Part shown: positions 35,779 through 50,700 of the stretch, piece by piece
Layout of the letters: the number at the start of each line of letters is the position of its first letter
Position numbering within the stretch: position 1 is the stretch's first letter
Source of the DNA: Chondrilla cf. caribensis
Taxonomy: Eukaryota > Porifera > Demospongiae > Chondrillida > Chondrillidae
NCBI GenBank assembly: GCA_964020155.1
Contig: OZ026569.1
Coordinates: forward strand, 1,854,971 to 1,918,970
Direction: 5' to 3'
Length of the DNA: 64,000 nucleotides
The notes under the pieces: model-generated
What the model was told of the DNA's origin: nothing
The model's database searches: none
What the model saw: the letters and a program-made list of their open reading frames with translations, nothing else
Translations under genes and position numbers: made by a program

Positions 35779-38700
35779 ATGTCAGCTCTCAGAGGATTCA
35801 AAGCCTTATTCAAGAGTGTGAGTTCTATGTATGAAGAGTACTCCTTTGTGAGTGGGTGTTTTAAGGTATTATACAATGTACATTTACATAGAGCCAGCTA
35901 TGTCAACGGAACCCTGCTCTCTATTTTACCCATTAGTCTTTATCGTTACCATATAGTTCTTGTGACGATTCTCTCAGATCAGTATATTTGTTATTTCGTA
36001 TGTAAGATGAGTTAACCTGGGGATCTTTATTATTTGCTGGACCTACACAATGCAAAGTAATTAAAGATGGCATAGGAAGTATGCTATCTGTAGTAGGGTA
36101 GAGAGGGGTAACGTGGAATGGTCATCTTGGGTTGGGTTGACTTATATAAATGTGTCTTTAATTTTGGGGTCGTATATTCAAGGAAACAATGCTGACGTAA
36201 AGTTAGCATCAACAAGGTTGTAATGGACCACTACTCTACAGTTTTATTGCTCTAGTGAGCAACTAAGTTGTGATTGTGTTGAGTGTACTATTTATGTTGC
36301 TATATGCCAACACGATCAAGTGCTGAGTGTGGGATATATGTCTCATGCCTATATTTTAGTTCAAGTTAGGTAGTTTGGAAATCTGAAAGCATTATGGAAG
36401 TTTGAAATTCTCACCCTATACATTAAATATAATGCAATCTTGTATACTAACTTCAAAAATGACTGCTTAAGTTAAAATCTGTGAGAATTAATCAGAGATT
36501 CTAAAATCTCTTATAGTAACAATACTGTTTGATGTGGATCCCTGATAGTCTCATCTAGTCAGAGCTACATAGATATATGCTCTGCCATTTTAGCTGGAAG
36601 GTGAAACTGCACCGACTGGTGACATTGTAGTTACCGAATATGAGGTGATATAGCAGTCTTGGACAAAGAGTCCTGGGAGTACGTATTCTCCCATGTGAAA
36701 TCAAATGTGGACTCTCCATTGACGGACTCTCGAGGAATGACCAGCCACTTTACAGTGTCCAATGTCCAGTCACGGGATAACCTTCCTATGCTAGTCACAC
36801 ATTAGCAATCTCCAAATAGTGGACTCTCTGGATTCCATCCAATGAACGTTAAATATTCCCCGAATACAAACATACGTACTGAAAGTCTCTCTATGAACAG
36901 ACCAATGGTAGCAAATCAATAGCATTGTTAAATAGCTATTACAAAATTCAAGCATATCAGCCTAAATTGCCTAAAAGTTCCTTTACACGATCCACATAAA
37001 CCTTTGGTTCAAACCTCTAAACCCAAACCTTCTTCGAGGTTGACCTGAACACCAGTTTTGGTAGCTGTTATACTGTTACATTCCTGGGCTAGAAACAGGG
37101 AAAAGGTTTGAGCTAGCTCCACGGGAATCCAGCCAACTACCTGTCCATCTGGTCAAATAATCACTGCAAAGTTGACCTTTGGATTTGATGGTTCTCGTAG
37201 TTGCAGAACTTCACCTTCATAAGGACTCCAATTATCTTTGTAAATATGTTAACATATTTTAGACCTGTTTGATGTGACACAATATTTTAAAATAGTTTCC
37301 CCTGCTATGCCACATTAGTATTTGATTATAACACTGTAGCCTTAATTATTGTGATGTTGTTGATGACAATTATTGTGAAATCCATAGTTGTGGTGATGTT
37401 ATGGTGAAACTTTCTGATTTAAGGACACCTCTATCCAAGAGACCAACACTGGTGTCTCAGCCTGTCCCTTGGATGGAGAGTCCACTATATCCATTTCCTC
37501 AGTATGCCATGAGTACAGGCATATTGTTTAAGTGCTTTGTCCTCTGATTTGTTTATAATAATATTATTATCAAGTTTGTGATTAATTTCTGTTGTCACAG
37601 AAAGAAGCCAAAATTGGAGTGTCAAGTCTAGCTTCAGTAGAAAAGGTGAAGTTTCATGTATTCATGTATTTGGTGTTATTGTTCATGATAAGACTTGCTG
37701 CTCTGTTTGACTCCTTTGCTTACAATGGTGGCCATTTGTCTTGCTTGGGTCTGGCTGCCCAAGACCTTATTTACTGTACATGTGGAGTTCTATTTTGTAC
37801 TATGTCACTGCTAAGGCTACATTGATCCTCTCTCTGAAGTGCAAAGTGCATTTCTAATGGCAAATGACTATCTGTTAGTACACAAGTTCTTATAAATTGC
37901 CATTTCTACCACCATGTACATAAACATGCATTTTTACACGTCTGTGTGCATTTAATCGTTGATACAATGCATGAATGGAAAATTCTAACAATTTTGAAGT
38001 TCATCCAGGATTTGGTTGAGGTGTAGTGTTCCAGTAACTTGCACATTACCAGAGTAGGGCAAATTTATTCAACTCCCGAATTCAACGGACATGATAAATG
38101 TAGCATACTTCTCCTCCTCACCCTCACATATTACAAACATTAGGAACAATTTGTGAAAAACAAGCAATTTGAGTTGAAAACAATTTGCAGGGCTACTGGC
38201 TCCCTCATTGAAATACTTGGGTGTGTTTTTCAGGTTTAATATAATCTTCACTAAAGATATTGCATTTGGTGAAGCCTTTGTATACCAATTATGGCTCGTT
38301 TTCCAATTCTCAGTGTTTTGAAATTTGCCCTCTTCTGGTAGAATATAAATATAAAATATAAATTCACTGTTGCTGTTGTGCAAAGGAACACATGATTGTT
38401 ATATTTATAGAATATTAAATATATTTATTGATTGTTACCTAAAAAAATTCGAAATTTCAAAAATCCCTAATCCCTATCCCAAACCCTCTTAAGAATCATT
38501 TTACCATTATCCTACTATTGCACTGATTATTCATTACATTATGATATACATAGGAACCTCAAGAAACCCATGCCGAAAATGAAGCAGAGGTTAGTTTTAT
38601 GTATTGGAATATAACGTATCAGCTAATATGTACATCAGAATCATTGTCCACTTTATCTGGATCACATAAGTATGGCTGAACAGCTGATCTCAAGTTAAAT

Positions 38701-41700
38701 TGATGCTTGATTTGAAGCTATACCTCACCTGTATAATGAAGGATTTATCATGGAAGTAAAGCCATTCTTATACTTTGCAAAGTTTAGATTGACTTGTCTA
38801 AATCAGTTTAATCCCACGTCTTGTGATCTTTACCAGTTAGAATCCCTCTATGAAATTATTAACTTACGTATAATGTTCATTTTTATTGGATATTTTCAAT
38901 CCTAATGAAGTGATAGGTGCAGTATGTAGGTGAGATTTATTCCTTAAATAGAATCTGCAATTCCTTTTCATCACTTCCATTGTCATGGTTATTCTACATG
39001 TTACTGGATGAGAGAGTGCAAGACTGATTGAGGTATCTACCTAGGTATATCTACAATGCTCATTTCTTCTTACCCAATATCTCTCCTTTTCTGAAAACTT
39101 TGCTTCTTGCCACAGAATAGAGTGTCCTGTATTTGTGGTATGTGTACCACCCCCAATATTCAGGTCCTTGTTATTAATTGCTATTTTATGCTCTACCTTA
39201 TGTATCTTTCGTGTTCTTTCAGTCCCTTTAGTCCTCTTTTATTCCTATCCTATCCTATCTTAGTCCCTATACTCGTTGACTGGTAGAATTTAGCCTGCTT
39301 ATTGTAACTGCAGTTGTTTATTCTAAACAAAGTGTATGTTAATACTACTTATATTGTTTGGGAACTCTGATAATTTTTCACAGATAATTGAAAAAATTGA
39401 AGATATATACTATGGACAAGATGGCGGTGTGTGCGAGACTGAGCTAATGGTGAGCATATCAACAGGTCTTTTATACCACTGTTATGTTTCAACTAAGTCT
39501 TTTTCATCATTTAGAGATTGTCTGAATTTGACAGTTTCCTAATTGATGAACGATTAAGGCACCTGTCTATGCAAGAAAGAGCAGTTGGTTTCCTATTGCT
39601 TTGTTCATCAATTATATTATTATGATTAATGATTTAATAAGGCCTTATCTACACATGTGTAATATAGTACACTTCAACATACCTTTTAAGTAATGAAGTG
39701 AATAATACAAATGCACACTTTGTTTTTACAGGTGTCTAGTTGTCTAGTGAGAATAATTTCTGACAATCATTTTGCCTATGTTCAGGTTTGTTAGTGATGA
39801 TAGCTTCCATGCATTGTTTGTATAGAACTTGCTATGTGTAGACCCAACAATGTAAATTTGAAAACTAGCATTTATAAATTAAGAAGTTTTAGATTTTGCT
39901 TTCTTTGTAAATCAACACTAATATCATGGTGTAACAGTCAAATTTAGTGTTAGAAGTTGCTCATTGCTGCGTATCTTTTGTATGCGTTTTCCCATCACAC
40001 AGACCCATACACACACGTGCGCGCGCACACACACATGAACACACACTTATGAGTGTTTAACTTACTGAAGTTTCAATATGCAAGTGTTTACATAAGGTAG
40101 TGATCAATAGGGTTTCTTTTAGGACAGTGGTAGTTGGAAAGTATATTTGCTTAATGTGGAGGGGAAAATGAGTATTAAAGTTATTACTCACACTTTCAAA
40201 GAAAGGATTAAATCCTTCCCCTTGTCTTTCTTCCCTTAAAATAGTCCTTGACATTCTTTTATATGTGATAATTTGTAATATGCAGTGAATATTCGTTAAT
40301 CGGCCGCAATTGGTTCAGGTGAAATTTTGGCAGATTAATGATATGGCGAATTATACTGATCTTTGAGATGTCTCCTACCATTTTGTTGTGCAATTTGTAC
40401 GTTCCACGTCTTCGAGAAACGGTCTATGAGTATTTTTACATTGTTGGATTCCTCTTTCTGCAATCAGAAATCTACTTCTGCTTCATTGTCAAGTCAATTT
40501 TAGATCGTTTTGCTGCTATTTTGCTCTACATTAAGACAACTTCTTAAAAATTGGCGGATTATCTGTAACTGAAGTTCATTCAAAAGTGCAAATTGGTACA
40601 CAGAAGAATGGTGGATGGCGGAATTGCGAGATGGCGGATTACTTGTATAGTGTAGCCATACAAGCGAATTCGTTTCATAATAATATGGTGGATAAAACGG
40701 TTTGGCGGATTAACTGGGGGCGGATTAATGAATATTCACTGTACTATGTATTATGTACTGATACTGATGTCCTATCTCATTAGGAAATGGATAGTGTTAT
40801 TGGTATTCAAGAGTCTCTTCAAGATGCTCATGTTACGTGTTGTAATGCACGAAGGTTGGCTCATTTATTTGATGACTTGAACATACTGTTATCTCAATAT
40901 TGTGTTTGCAAATCTGCATACTGTAGGTGTCTGGACAAAGCAAGGAATGGCATTTCTGAGGGTACTTTGGGTTTACTGGCGAAGCATCGTCACAAAAACC
41001 GCACAGAATGCTTGTTCGACACATTTAAAGACCTTCAACAATTGGTATGGTTCTGAATGTGTTTGACAGCCATTTACATTTTGGTTGGATATCCTTTTTA
41101 CTTTTGTTAGTGCTGTTTCAGCAACTTACATGTGTATAATATGTACGTAGCTTTATAAATGCTGGCATGTTAGTGCTGTTTCAGTAACTTACATGTGTAT
41201 ATTACTGTATGTACGTAGCTTTATAAATGCTGGCATGTTTTGAAAGCTGTTGTGTCATGTTTTTCTGTGGGTATAGCATGTTATGTTTTTCTATTGTATT
41301 GTAGAGAAGGTTGAGTGCTCAATTTAGAAACTACCTTGAGGTATGATTACTTTCTTTATGCAGTGAAGTCGATACGTGTACAGTGCCACTATTCTATGTG
41401 TGTATTAATTTTTTTCAAAGGGGTGTCTGTATCCTCAAGTAATTCAAATTAGTGTGGGCAGCTCACAATTTTTAAAGGATTTCAGTGAATTTGATTGTAT
41501 AAGGTTGGTTTTAAAATGACTGATTCATGCATAGAATTTCCGATGACATGTACATACATTTTCATGCACCTTTGTACATGTACTTGTGTAATTTGTTGAG
41601 GATGGAAATCGAAGGTCCCAACAGATACACACTGGGTTTTCTTAGGTAATTTTTTCAAATAATAATGTACTAATAAATTACATCTGACCACTGATTGACA

Positions 41701-44700
41701 GTAAATAACAGCTAATTAAGTACTAGTTGAATTACACCTTTATGTGGTGTTTTGGCATTTATTACATATGGAAGATTTCACTTGTTGACAGGAAGTACAG
41801 TATGTAATACAACAGTGACCATACAGTTCCCTTACATATACTCATATACATATCTGTTTTTTCTCCGCACATTTCTAGAGCTAGGTGTGCACTGTGCAGA
41901 ACCTCACTACAGACATGTATATGTACACACATGCATAGATCTAGTGACACCACAAATATAGTGAAATGGATGCAACTTGGCTGTCCATTTCAATGTCCCC
42001 AATGATAGATCAACAAATGCATTCCCGCAGGTTGTATGATATGGTGCGGACCAATTTGATTGACAAACAATTTGTTTTCAAAGAAATTTCCAACTGACCT
42101 GAATTTATCAATACTTAAGCCATGCAATTATGAATGTGGGAGACCTTGAATAGACTCCCCAAACGGTTGGAAGCCAACACAAACAATTGCTTCCCTTACT
42201 GTTGGAATAATTCCTATACTTGCAGCCATATGTTTCTTCAGGGATATATATAGTATGATGAAGTGTTTGTGTATGCTTTCACACTCAATTAGATATCAGA
42301 AGTATGAATAAAATTTTAAAATTACTTTTAGTGAAAGGAGAATTTGCTACATTAGAAGGCCTACTGATTAAACGTAGAGCGCGCATATAAAAGGGGGGGT
42401 GGTCACACGTTTACGGAGTTTACGGAACAAAATGGCCGCCTAATGCTTCTCCCTCGAGAAGAAACAATATACATTAACTCGTGCTCTACACAATACAAAT
42501 TCTCCAAAGTGTAATAGAAATTGTATGAACACACAATAGTAATAATAACACGCTATTTCCGTAAAAAATCGGTATCAAACTGTGGCATTACGTGTTATCC
42601 TTACGAGGAAGTATACACGGGAAGAAAATTGCTCTATAGGAGGCACGGAGAAGCTTTGGCGGTTCTGTTCGGGGAAAAGGAAGGTTCAAAATCGTCGGCG
42701 TCAGCTTAGATCAGATTTATTCGAGAAAAAATTCACTTTCGAACGATTCAGCAGACACCACGCAACTTGAGTAGCTGAAGCCGTGATAACACACAGTAAC
42801 ACTCCACCGTCTTTCTTCGTGCCGTGTAGCGAAGGAATTCTCTTCTTCTACAGCTATTCCAGCCAGGTAGCGGATGGTAAACCGTTCGAGGCATACAATA
42901 CGTCCATTTCTTCGAAAAGTAAAATTTCTGCTTGGAAAAGCGAACAACAAAGATCAAAATCAATGGTTTAGTGTATAAACGTGCGTTGTTCTTTTTATCA
43001 TTGTTAATGCTTGTTAACAGTTATCGTTAGGACGAAAAGAAGCCTTTTTAGAAGAGAGCTTCTTTGCGTCCGTTTGAAACTCGCGCTCAATAATGTTTTC
43101 ACGGTGTGTAACCACCCCCCCTTTTATAGTCGAATCCCCGACACCTCCAAACACGCGAGGCGAAGATTCCGTACACGTAAGCTACGCGTTTATAAAAGCA
43201 CGCTCTACGTTTAAGGTTCAGGCTAATTCCAAGTGCTACGTACATACACGACAGCTAGTCAAATCACTCTCAGAAGGTAGCTGATTGAGTGTTGATTTTC
43301 AAACTTACAAGACACCTGTACATTCTCTGAAGTATGCATACTTCCCTTCCTGTACATTTCTACAGAAATGCCTATTTCCGCATCAATCCTGACATCTAGC
43401 CATGGAATATCTGTACACTGTTTATTTTCTTCTGCTCATATCATACATGTCACATCAGGAACGTGTACATGGTATCTAGTCTGTAAGGTCATCCTAACAG
43501 TATCCATTAAAGTAAATTGAGAATTAAAGATGTCTTGGACAACTGTAGTTTCAGCATATCCGTAGATGCTCTTTCAATATTTCTAATTTAGATTATTGAA
43601 TTTGTTACTAATATTGTAACCTCATGTCACAAAACAAGGGTGAGCCCCGGTACTTTGTAATGCCTGTCCTTTATCGCTCTAGCAAACCTGCATATGAATT
43701 CATGGGATATACTATAGTCATCAGGCTTCACTGTCAGGTTCACGCATACCTGCCATAATTATACATGTTCTCTTTTTATCTTCTAGAATTAGTGCTACTA
43801 CATATTGGTCATTACATTGATGTACTGTACATGTGCATATAGTACTATATTATTATTGTGTACACAGTGACATGGCAGAAAAGTTTCAAGTTGGCATGAA
43901 TGAGGCTCAAGTATGACTATAATGTTAATGAATATCCTCTTGTGCACATAGGTGAAGTGCTTCTTTTCTCATCTGTATATTTATAGCTTTTTATTGAAAA
44001 GGAGCTTGGACTCATGTACAAGAATTTTGATTCCGACAGTTTCTTAGTATTGTACAAAGTGCTGGAATTGACTGGGACTATCCAGGTATAGTAAGCTATC
44101 TAGGCTATATGTTTCTGAGAGTTGTGTTATATACACTACACTGTATTATGAGAGATTCTGGTTGCATGTACAGTATTTTCTATCAATGTAGACAGCAGTA
44201 AGAACCGTTATTGAGGCTTTTAAATCAGGTGTCAGGCAAACATCACTAGCAGTTGTCACAGAAGCCCTACAAAGGGTACGTTGATAAGTAACTTAAATTG
44301 TATATCAACTGTAGTTTCAGCATATTATTCCATTGCTTATTAACAAGTATCAAGTGTATTTTGATGTACATATTATGTGGATTTGTAGAGATGTTTAAAT
44401 GGTATTTCCGGTGGATTCTGTCATAAAATGCTTCTTTGGTGCATTTTTATGTGCTTTTGATGTCTCAATAGGAGGAGTGACATTATGTGCACTTGTAAAA
44501 TGTACTGTCAGCCATTTTGTATCACAAACCAAAGCTTTTGTATATAAGATGGAAATCTTCTTGAATTCACTGCTAATGTACTTAATTAATGTTAAAACAT
44601 CACCTTCCCTATGTGTGTAGAATGTTGACTTGAGAGACTATCCACCAGAAGGAAAGCACTTTCCCAGTCTATGCAAGGTGATTTTATTCACTGTCATATT

Positions 44701-47700
44701 CAGATAGCAATAAATGTACTGTTCTGTTCTGTTACACTCTAGGATTTGGTCCCTTCTCAGTTTTCTGACACACTAAGAAAGCTTGCAAAGGTGATTGGTA
44801 CTCTTCATTGTTGATCAGAATATAATAACTAATAAACAGTAGGGAAGTTGCTTACAACTTCACTGATACAAGCATGTAAATCAACCAAACACACAAGAAA
44901 AATGCTCTGTATTCCATTTTTATTATGGTGGTGTATTAGTACTGTTACAACATGTATACTGAGGTATGAGAAGTTCAAGTGTGATTAGAGGATGGAAGAT
45001 TTAAATCGTCAAACTCTTACACTTGATGTTTGGTTCTAGGCCTTTTACAAGTTCCTCTTGCATAAGTGTCCAAGTGTTGTTGGACACAAATGAATTTTGT
45101 AATGCATAAGGTGCCAGATCCTACACATCTCACTGAAAATGGAGGCGAATTCAGGTATGATTATGAGACTATCAATGTTCAAGGGTCTTTGAGTGAAAAA
45201 GAAAAAGCTTTTCTATACAAATCTCATGATTGGGATCTTGTAGCACATGTATACCACAGGACGTTCTAATATGCATGTACATATTTTGTTTCTTTCAGTA
45301 TTATTCATTGCCAACTTTTGTAGACCTTTTAATGTCATATTTTAAGATCAACATCAGTGGTATGATAGTATACATGCACAGCTCCATTTGCTTAATAAAT
45401 ACCTTCAAAGGTAAACCAATCTGTACTACTTATCAAAGGCACTTAATATCAGTACTAATTGATATAGTATACAGAAGTATGTAGCTATTAAGCAAGTTGT
45501 ACTCGATGGTGATGATGGTGATGATGATGATGATGACGACGACGCATGTTATATTATTTTCTGCTAAGTAGCTGATGGAATGATAGGCCCTTTAACCACA
45601 ATGTATGCTTGTATTTATGTGCTCCAGGAATTTTTCATTGTTATGCGAAATTACTTCAACTTAAGGAGCTGGTTTGAGAATTTATCCAGTGTTGATACAT
45701 CCAGACAAGTCGGTAACAGTGATCAAATTGAAGCCAAAGAACTGAAGGGGTCTACAACAATAATTTGGCAGGTATGGCAATGGTTGAAATTGCTTACACG
45801 CATATTGTGTTTGTGCTATTGAATTAAGGACAAAAATTTAATCAATTACCAACACTTAGTACATTTGCAATGTACAGAAGGATGCAATAATACTGTACAA
45901 CATACCTGCTTAGTAAATATCCTGGTTAATACATTGTTCTTATTAATACACTCTCCTGGTAGTACAGTACATTAGTACATTCTTCTGGTTAGTGCATACT
46001 CCGTATTAATACAATCGCTTAGTTAGTACATACTCATTATTAATACACTTAGTACATACATAATTCTTATTAGTCTACACTCCTGGTAAATTACAATAAG
46101 TTGTTTGGCAAGGTTAACTAGTTTGTACTATGGTTTCTGGTATGTCTGTCTCAACTGTCTCAAAAGTTTTCTATCCACGTTTGTCAGTGCATGGGGTCCA
46201 GTGTGGGTATATCAGCACACTTTCCTCTTTGATCCTCCTATCAGTCACCCATGTACCAGGATACAAGTATGTACGTACATATGGTTAGGACATTTTCCTG
46301 GTTAATACAAACTCCTGGTTAGGACGTACTCCTGGTTAGTACATACATAATTCTGCTTAGTGGAGACACTTCACTTAGTTCTTTGCTCATGTATGCTACA
46401 GTAGGTGCCAATTAAAGTTTGCATTCTGTTTCGTACAGACGAATATGAAGCACTCGAACCTATTGTTCTGTTTTTGTCTTTTTTGTCTGTCTGTACTGTG
46501 TCTTTGTCCCATTCGTCAAGAAACAAATGGTGCTAATCAACATTAACACAATAACTTTATGGCCATTTGTATGTTTCATCATGTATCGCTCAAGTCTGAT
46601 TTTACTCTGGAGAGAAGTGTGATGAAGCAACCATGGTCTAAAGCGATTATAGGAAACAGAGTATTCTAGTTCACTATTCAATGGGATTGAGCCAACTAGT
46701 ATCCAAGTTCTTTTGAGAGAGGAAGAGATTTGTACAACAGGGATGGGTTGGAATATATATACGTACATATTCATCAAGAGGCGAGTTGTCTGGATACCAT
46801 CGAGAAACGCCAGTTTGTTCATTCCAGGAGATAACGTCCACTGTTATGACGATTCCTTTTGCTATAGTTTTATTCGGTACTGTGGCGATGAGCTCCTTGT
46901 CATAATTGAGTATCTAGCCCAATCGCTCTATACTTTGGTGTTTGATAGAATACGTTCAAATCAACATATTTCGTTCTTTTTGTCTTCTCGCAAGTTTTGT
47001 TTTGTTCCCTGTTTTATTCTGTTTTGTTCTATTACTGTTTTTCTGTTGGCAAAAGTTTGGTCTGGACCGTCCCTAAAAGGCATCAAGGGGCGGAAAAAGG
47101 AAGGGTGGTCTCAAGTAGTGATCAGTTCACACCTACCAATCAACAAATAACATGTATAGAGTTTTTATGGTTCCTTTTTGGACAGTGAATACGTAATTTG
47201 ATCCTCCATACTACCTAACGATTAACTAATTTGAATCATTGAATATCATTGCCAAGATTCTTGGTAGTAGCATTTCATTGGTGGATGGTCACCACTCAGG
47301 TGTGAACTGGTTGCTACTTGGGCTAGACCATCCCTTCCCTTTTTCCGCACCTTCGTGTTTTTAGGGATGGTCAGCTAGCTAGACTAGCAAAATGTTAGTC
47401 TAGCTAACTAGACCATCCCAAAAAAAGGACTGAAGGGTGGCAAAGGGAAGGACTGTCTAGTCCAAGTAGCAATCAGTTCACACCTGCCAATTAACAAACA
47501 ACACGTGTGGAGTGTCTATGTTCATCTTGTACCACATACATGTTTGAATAGAGAGAAGCTAGGAAAGAATGGATCTAGTGTTGTATGGGCATTTTTGTTG
47601 ATTATGTAAAGATTCTTCGTCAAAAGATAGGTGTGCTTTTTATTGTTCATTGTCAACATCAACATCTCTAACCACTCTGAAAACGCACAGCAGACAAACT

Positions 47701-50700
47701 ACGCTCACAAGAAAGCCGGGACACAAATAGGACTGAATATGTTAGTTCCCCTTCCTTCATTTGCAATCCTTTGTTGAGCGTATGACACCACGGGATACAG
47801 ACTATTTTAAAGATCAGCAACCTGCCGTGACTGGTTGGGAGATATACAATTGTATCATGTCCTTGCAAAAGACTAAAATTGGCATTTATCTGATTGCGGG
47901 ATGGGTGAATATTCCCAGCGAGTATGTAATTTGATCCTCCATGACACCTAGCAATTAACTAATCTGATTGATTGATTGATTGTTATCTGATTTAACATGG
48001 GGGGACCTTTGGCCTTAAGCCTATTTGCAAGGCTCCCACGAATTACACAGTACAACATCAAAATAAAACTGTTACAATAACACAATAATTGCTACTCTAA
48101 GAGTTGCATTAGAGTTAGAATCGAAGTTTGATGGCTTCTTTATGTCTTGTCCCCCATTGTTGGCAGGGGGTGCTGGGAAAAAATCTTCAGTTCTGACATT
48201 TGATCCTGAGGGAAATCACTCCTAGCCCCCTTAAAAGTCTCCCAGCCACCCGCACCCCCAATTTGAATCCATCATTGCCAAGATTCTTGGCAGTAGCATT
48301 TCGTTGGTGGATGATCACGTGCTCAGGTGTGAACTGATCACAACATGGGCTAAACTGTCCCTCCTCTTTTTCACCCCTCGGCGACCTTTAGGGACGGTCC
48401 AGCTAGCTAGACTAGCAAAAGTATAAAGTCATGTTTAGACTGAATGGAGCATAAACTTTGTTTAGCACTTACTGTATGTCAGACAGTACTGTGGCAAGTG
48501 CCTCTGGTGATAAGTACGAATTTAGTGTATCCTTGAAGCTAACTAAGCAGGTTTGACTGTTCATTTATCTCATCTCCTAGTATATTATGATTTTGCAATT
48601 CCTTACTCTAACTAGTGTTTGAATATTTCATTTTTATTTCCTGTTTTGCACTTATGTAAATAAAATTGTCTATATATCTTTGTACATACATACGTAAGTT
48701 TTTACACTTATACTTCTCTAGGAAATTGAGCGCCATGTAAAATTGTATATGGAAGCTTGTGACTTTACTGCTTTGAAGTATGATGATGTAATATCTGCTT
48801 TACAGACTGTCCAAATGTAAGTACCTTATTTTGCTGCCAGTGAAATTATAATTATCAATTTGTGAGGTGTTCCATTTCAAGGCTTACTATAGCAGAGTTA
48901 GAATTCACTGGATTGAGATCCGAGGCACTGCAGGTTTCTATTAGACAGCTTACTTTGAAGTACTTCATGTTCTATCACAGGTATAGTATTTGCAAGTAGA
49001 AGTTTATTGTAAAATATAACTATTTTGCATTTAATTAATTGTTGTACTATATTTAGATCAAAGATGGAATCATTGCATGCAATGATGCAAAATGAAGCTT
49101 GGGAAGCAGTCCCAGTAGAAGTGGACTTCTCATTGAGTGCTTTAGCTGTACGTAAGCTTCAAAATCTACTGGAATTACAAGAGCATGACCATTTACGGTA
49201 TAGTACTTCTATAATGTAGGAAATTCGAAACTTGCAGGTACAAGTGCGAAAGAACCATGGTTTGTTGGTAGATAATTAACTTTGGTGTGTTTTCATCTTG
49301 ACCATGGACTGCCTCATGCATGTATGTAGATATGTGTAGAGTTGAAAGTAGTAACTTGTTTGTAAAGTATGAGGCTGAAGGAAATCCTTTTGATGAAGAC
49401 TTGTACATCAAGGTCTGTGTAAGAATGGGTTAGGCCCTTTAAACTAAAATTTGTAATAATGTGTCTTTCGCATTTCTGAAGGACATGGATGGCAGTGACA
49501 ATCTAGGAGTACATTGTTACAGTGATGCCTATGTGTAAGTTACGTCCTATTGATTTAGATGTGGTAGTTGTATCTGGTGTAGCAAATGATAGATAATTTT
49601 ACTGCAAATATGCACACACAGTAGTCCAATGCAACATATTATATACAATGGAAATGTGTTTACTAATTTCCCGCCTTGTTCTCTGTTCTCATCAATTAAT
49701 CCTAACAATGAATCACCTGTCTGGTGACCTGTACTGTATCACTGACAAGTGCTACATGGCTTATGTACGCGCAGTTTTTCCTTTGATCTACCCCTCAACC
49801 GGGATACAAGTAGTTTTGAAGAATGCTTTTTGTGTTGTTATGTTCTGCCATTGTAAAACCAATTTGAGAATTTTTCAATCCAACTTCATCTATAACCCAA
49901 CTATCTCTACTGTATTATCTATCATCCCCTTATAAACCAACATCCTCTACGTATAGTCCGACCACATTCTTGAGACACATCCATTATTAATGGCTATTCT
50001 ATAAAACTTCCATTATTTGACAACCTTTTTAATCTGACATGTGTTCCATCAAAGTGTGTATTGTCACAATTCCATGTGCATGATGTTTGCTGATGTAATG
50101 TGCTGCAACTTCTTACTATGATATGATAGGTATAGTGAGGAAATACAGGAAAAGAATGGCCCCATTGTATCAAATCCAGCCTTAACTGTCATGAAGTTGT
50201 TTGGTATGTTCACTGTTGATCTTGCCCTACTTTACCCAGTATACAACTATGCTATCTGTGCAATTATAGTCTATACATCGAACCTTGTTAAAACGAACAC
50301 GCTTAATACGAATTAGTCCAGCTAGCTGGACTGTCCCTAAAAGGTGCAAAGGGGCGGAAAAGGGAAGAGACAGTCTATTATTTGTTGAACGTATGACACC
50401 ATGAGATATATTTGAAAATTGGCAACTTGTCATGACCGGTCTCGAGATATACAATCGTATTATGTCCTTGAAAAATGCTAGTAATAGTGTGTATCTGATT
50501 GTCAGATGAGTGAATATTTTGAGCTAGTTTTGATACTGAGGAGTATGTACGTAATTTGATCCTCCATGACACTTAGCAATAAACTAATCTGAATCACTGA
50601 ATGTCATTGCCAAGATTCTTGGCAATAGCATTTCATTTGTGGATGGTCACCACTCAGGGGTGAACTGATTGCTACTTGGGCCAGACCATAGACCCTAGAT

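Noticed and set aside
46713..47150. 145-codon plus-strand ORF in VPS50 intron
   Set aside because: Runs into fold-back copy A and ends in repeat sequence; no family pattern; likely chance.
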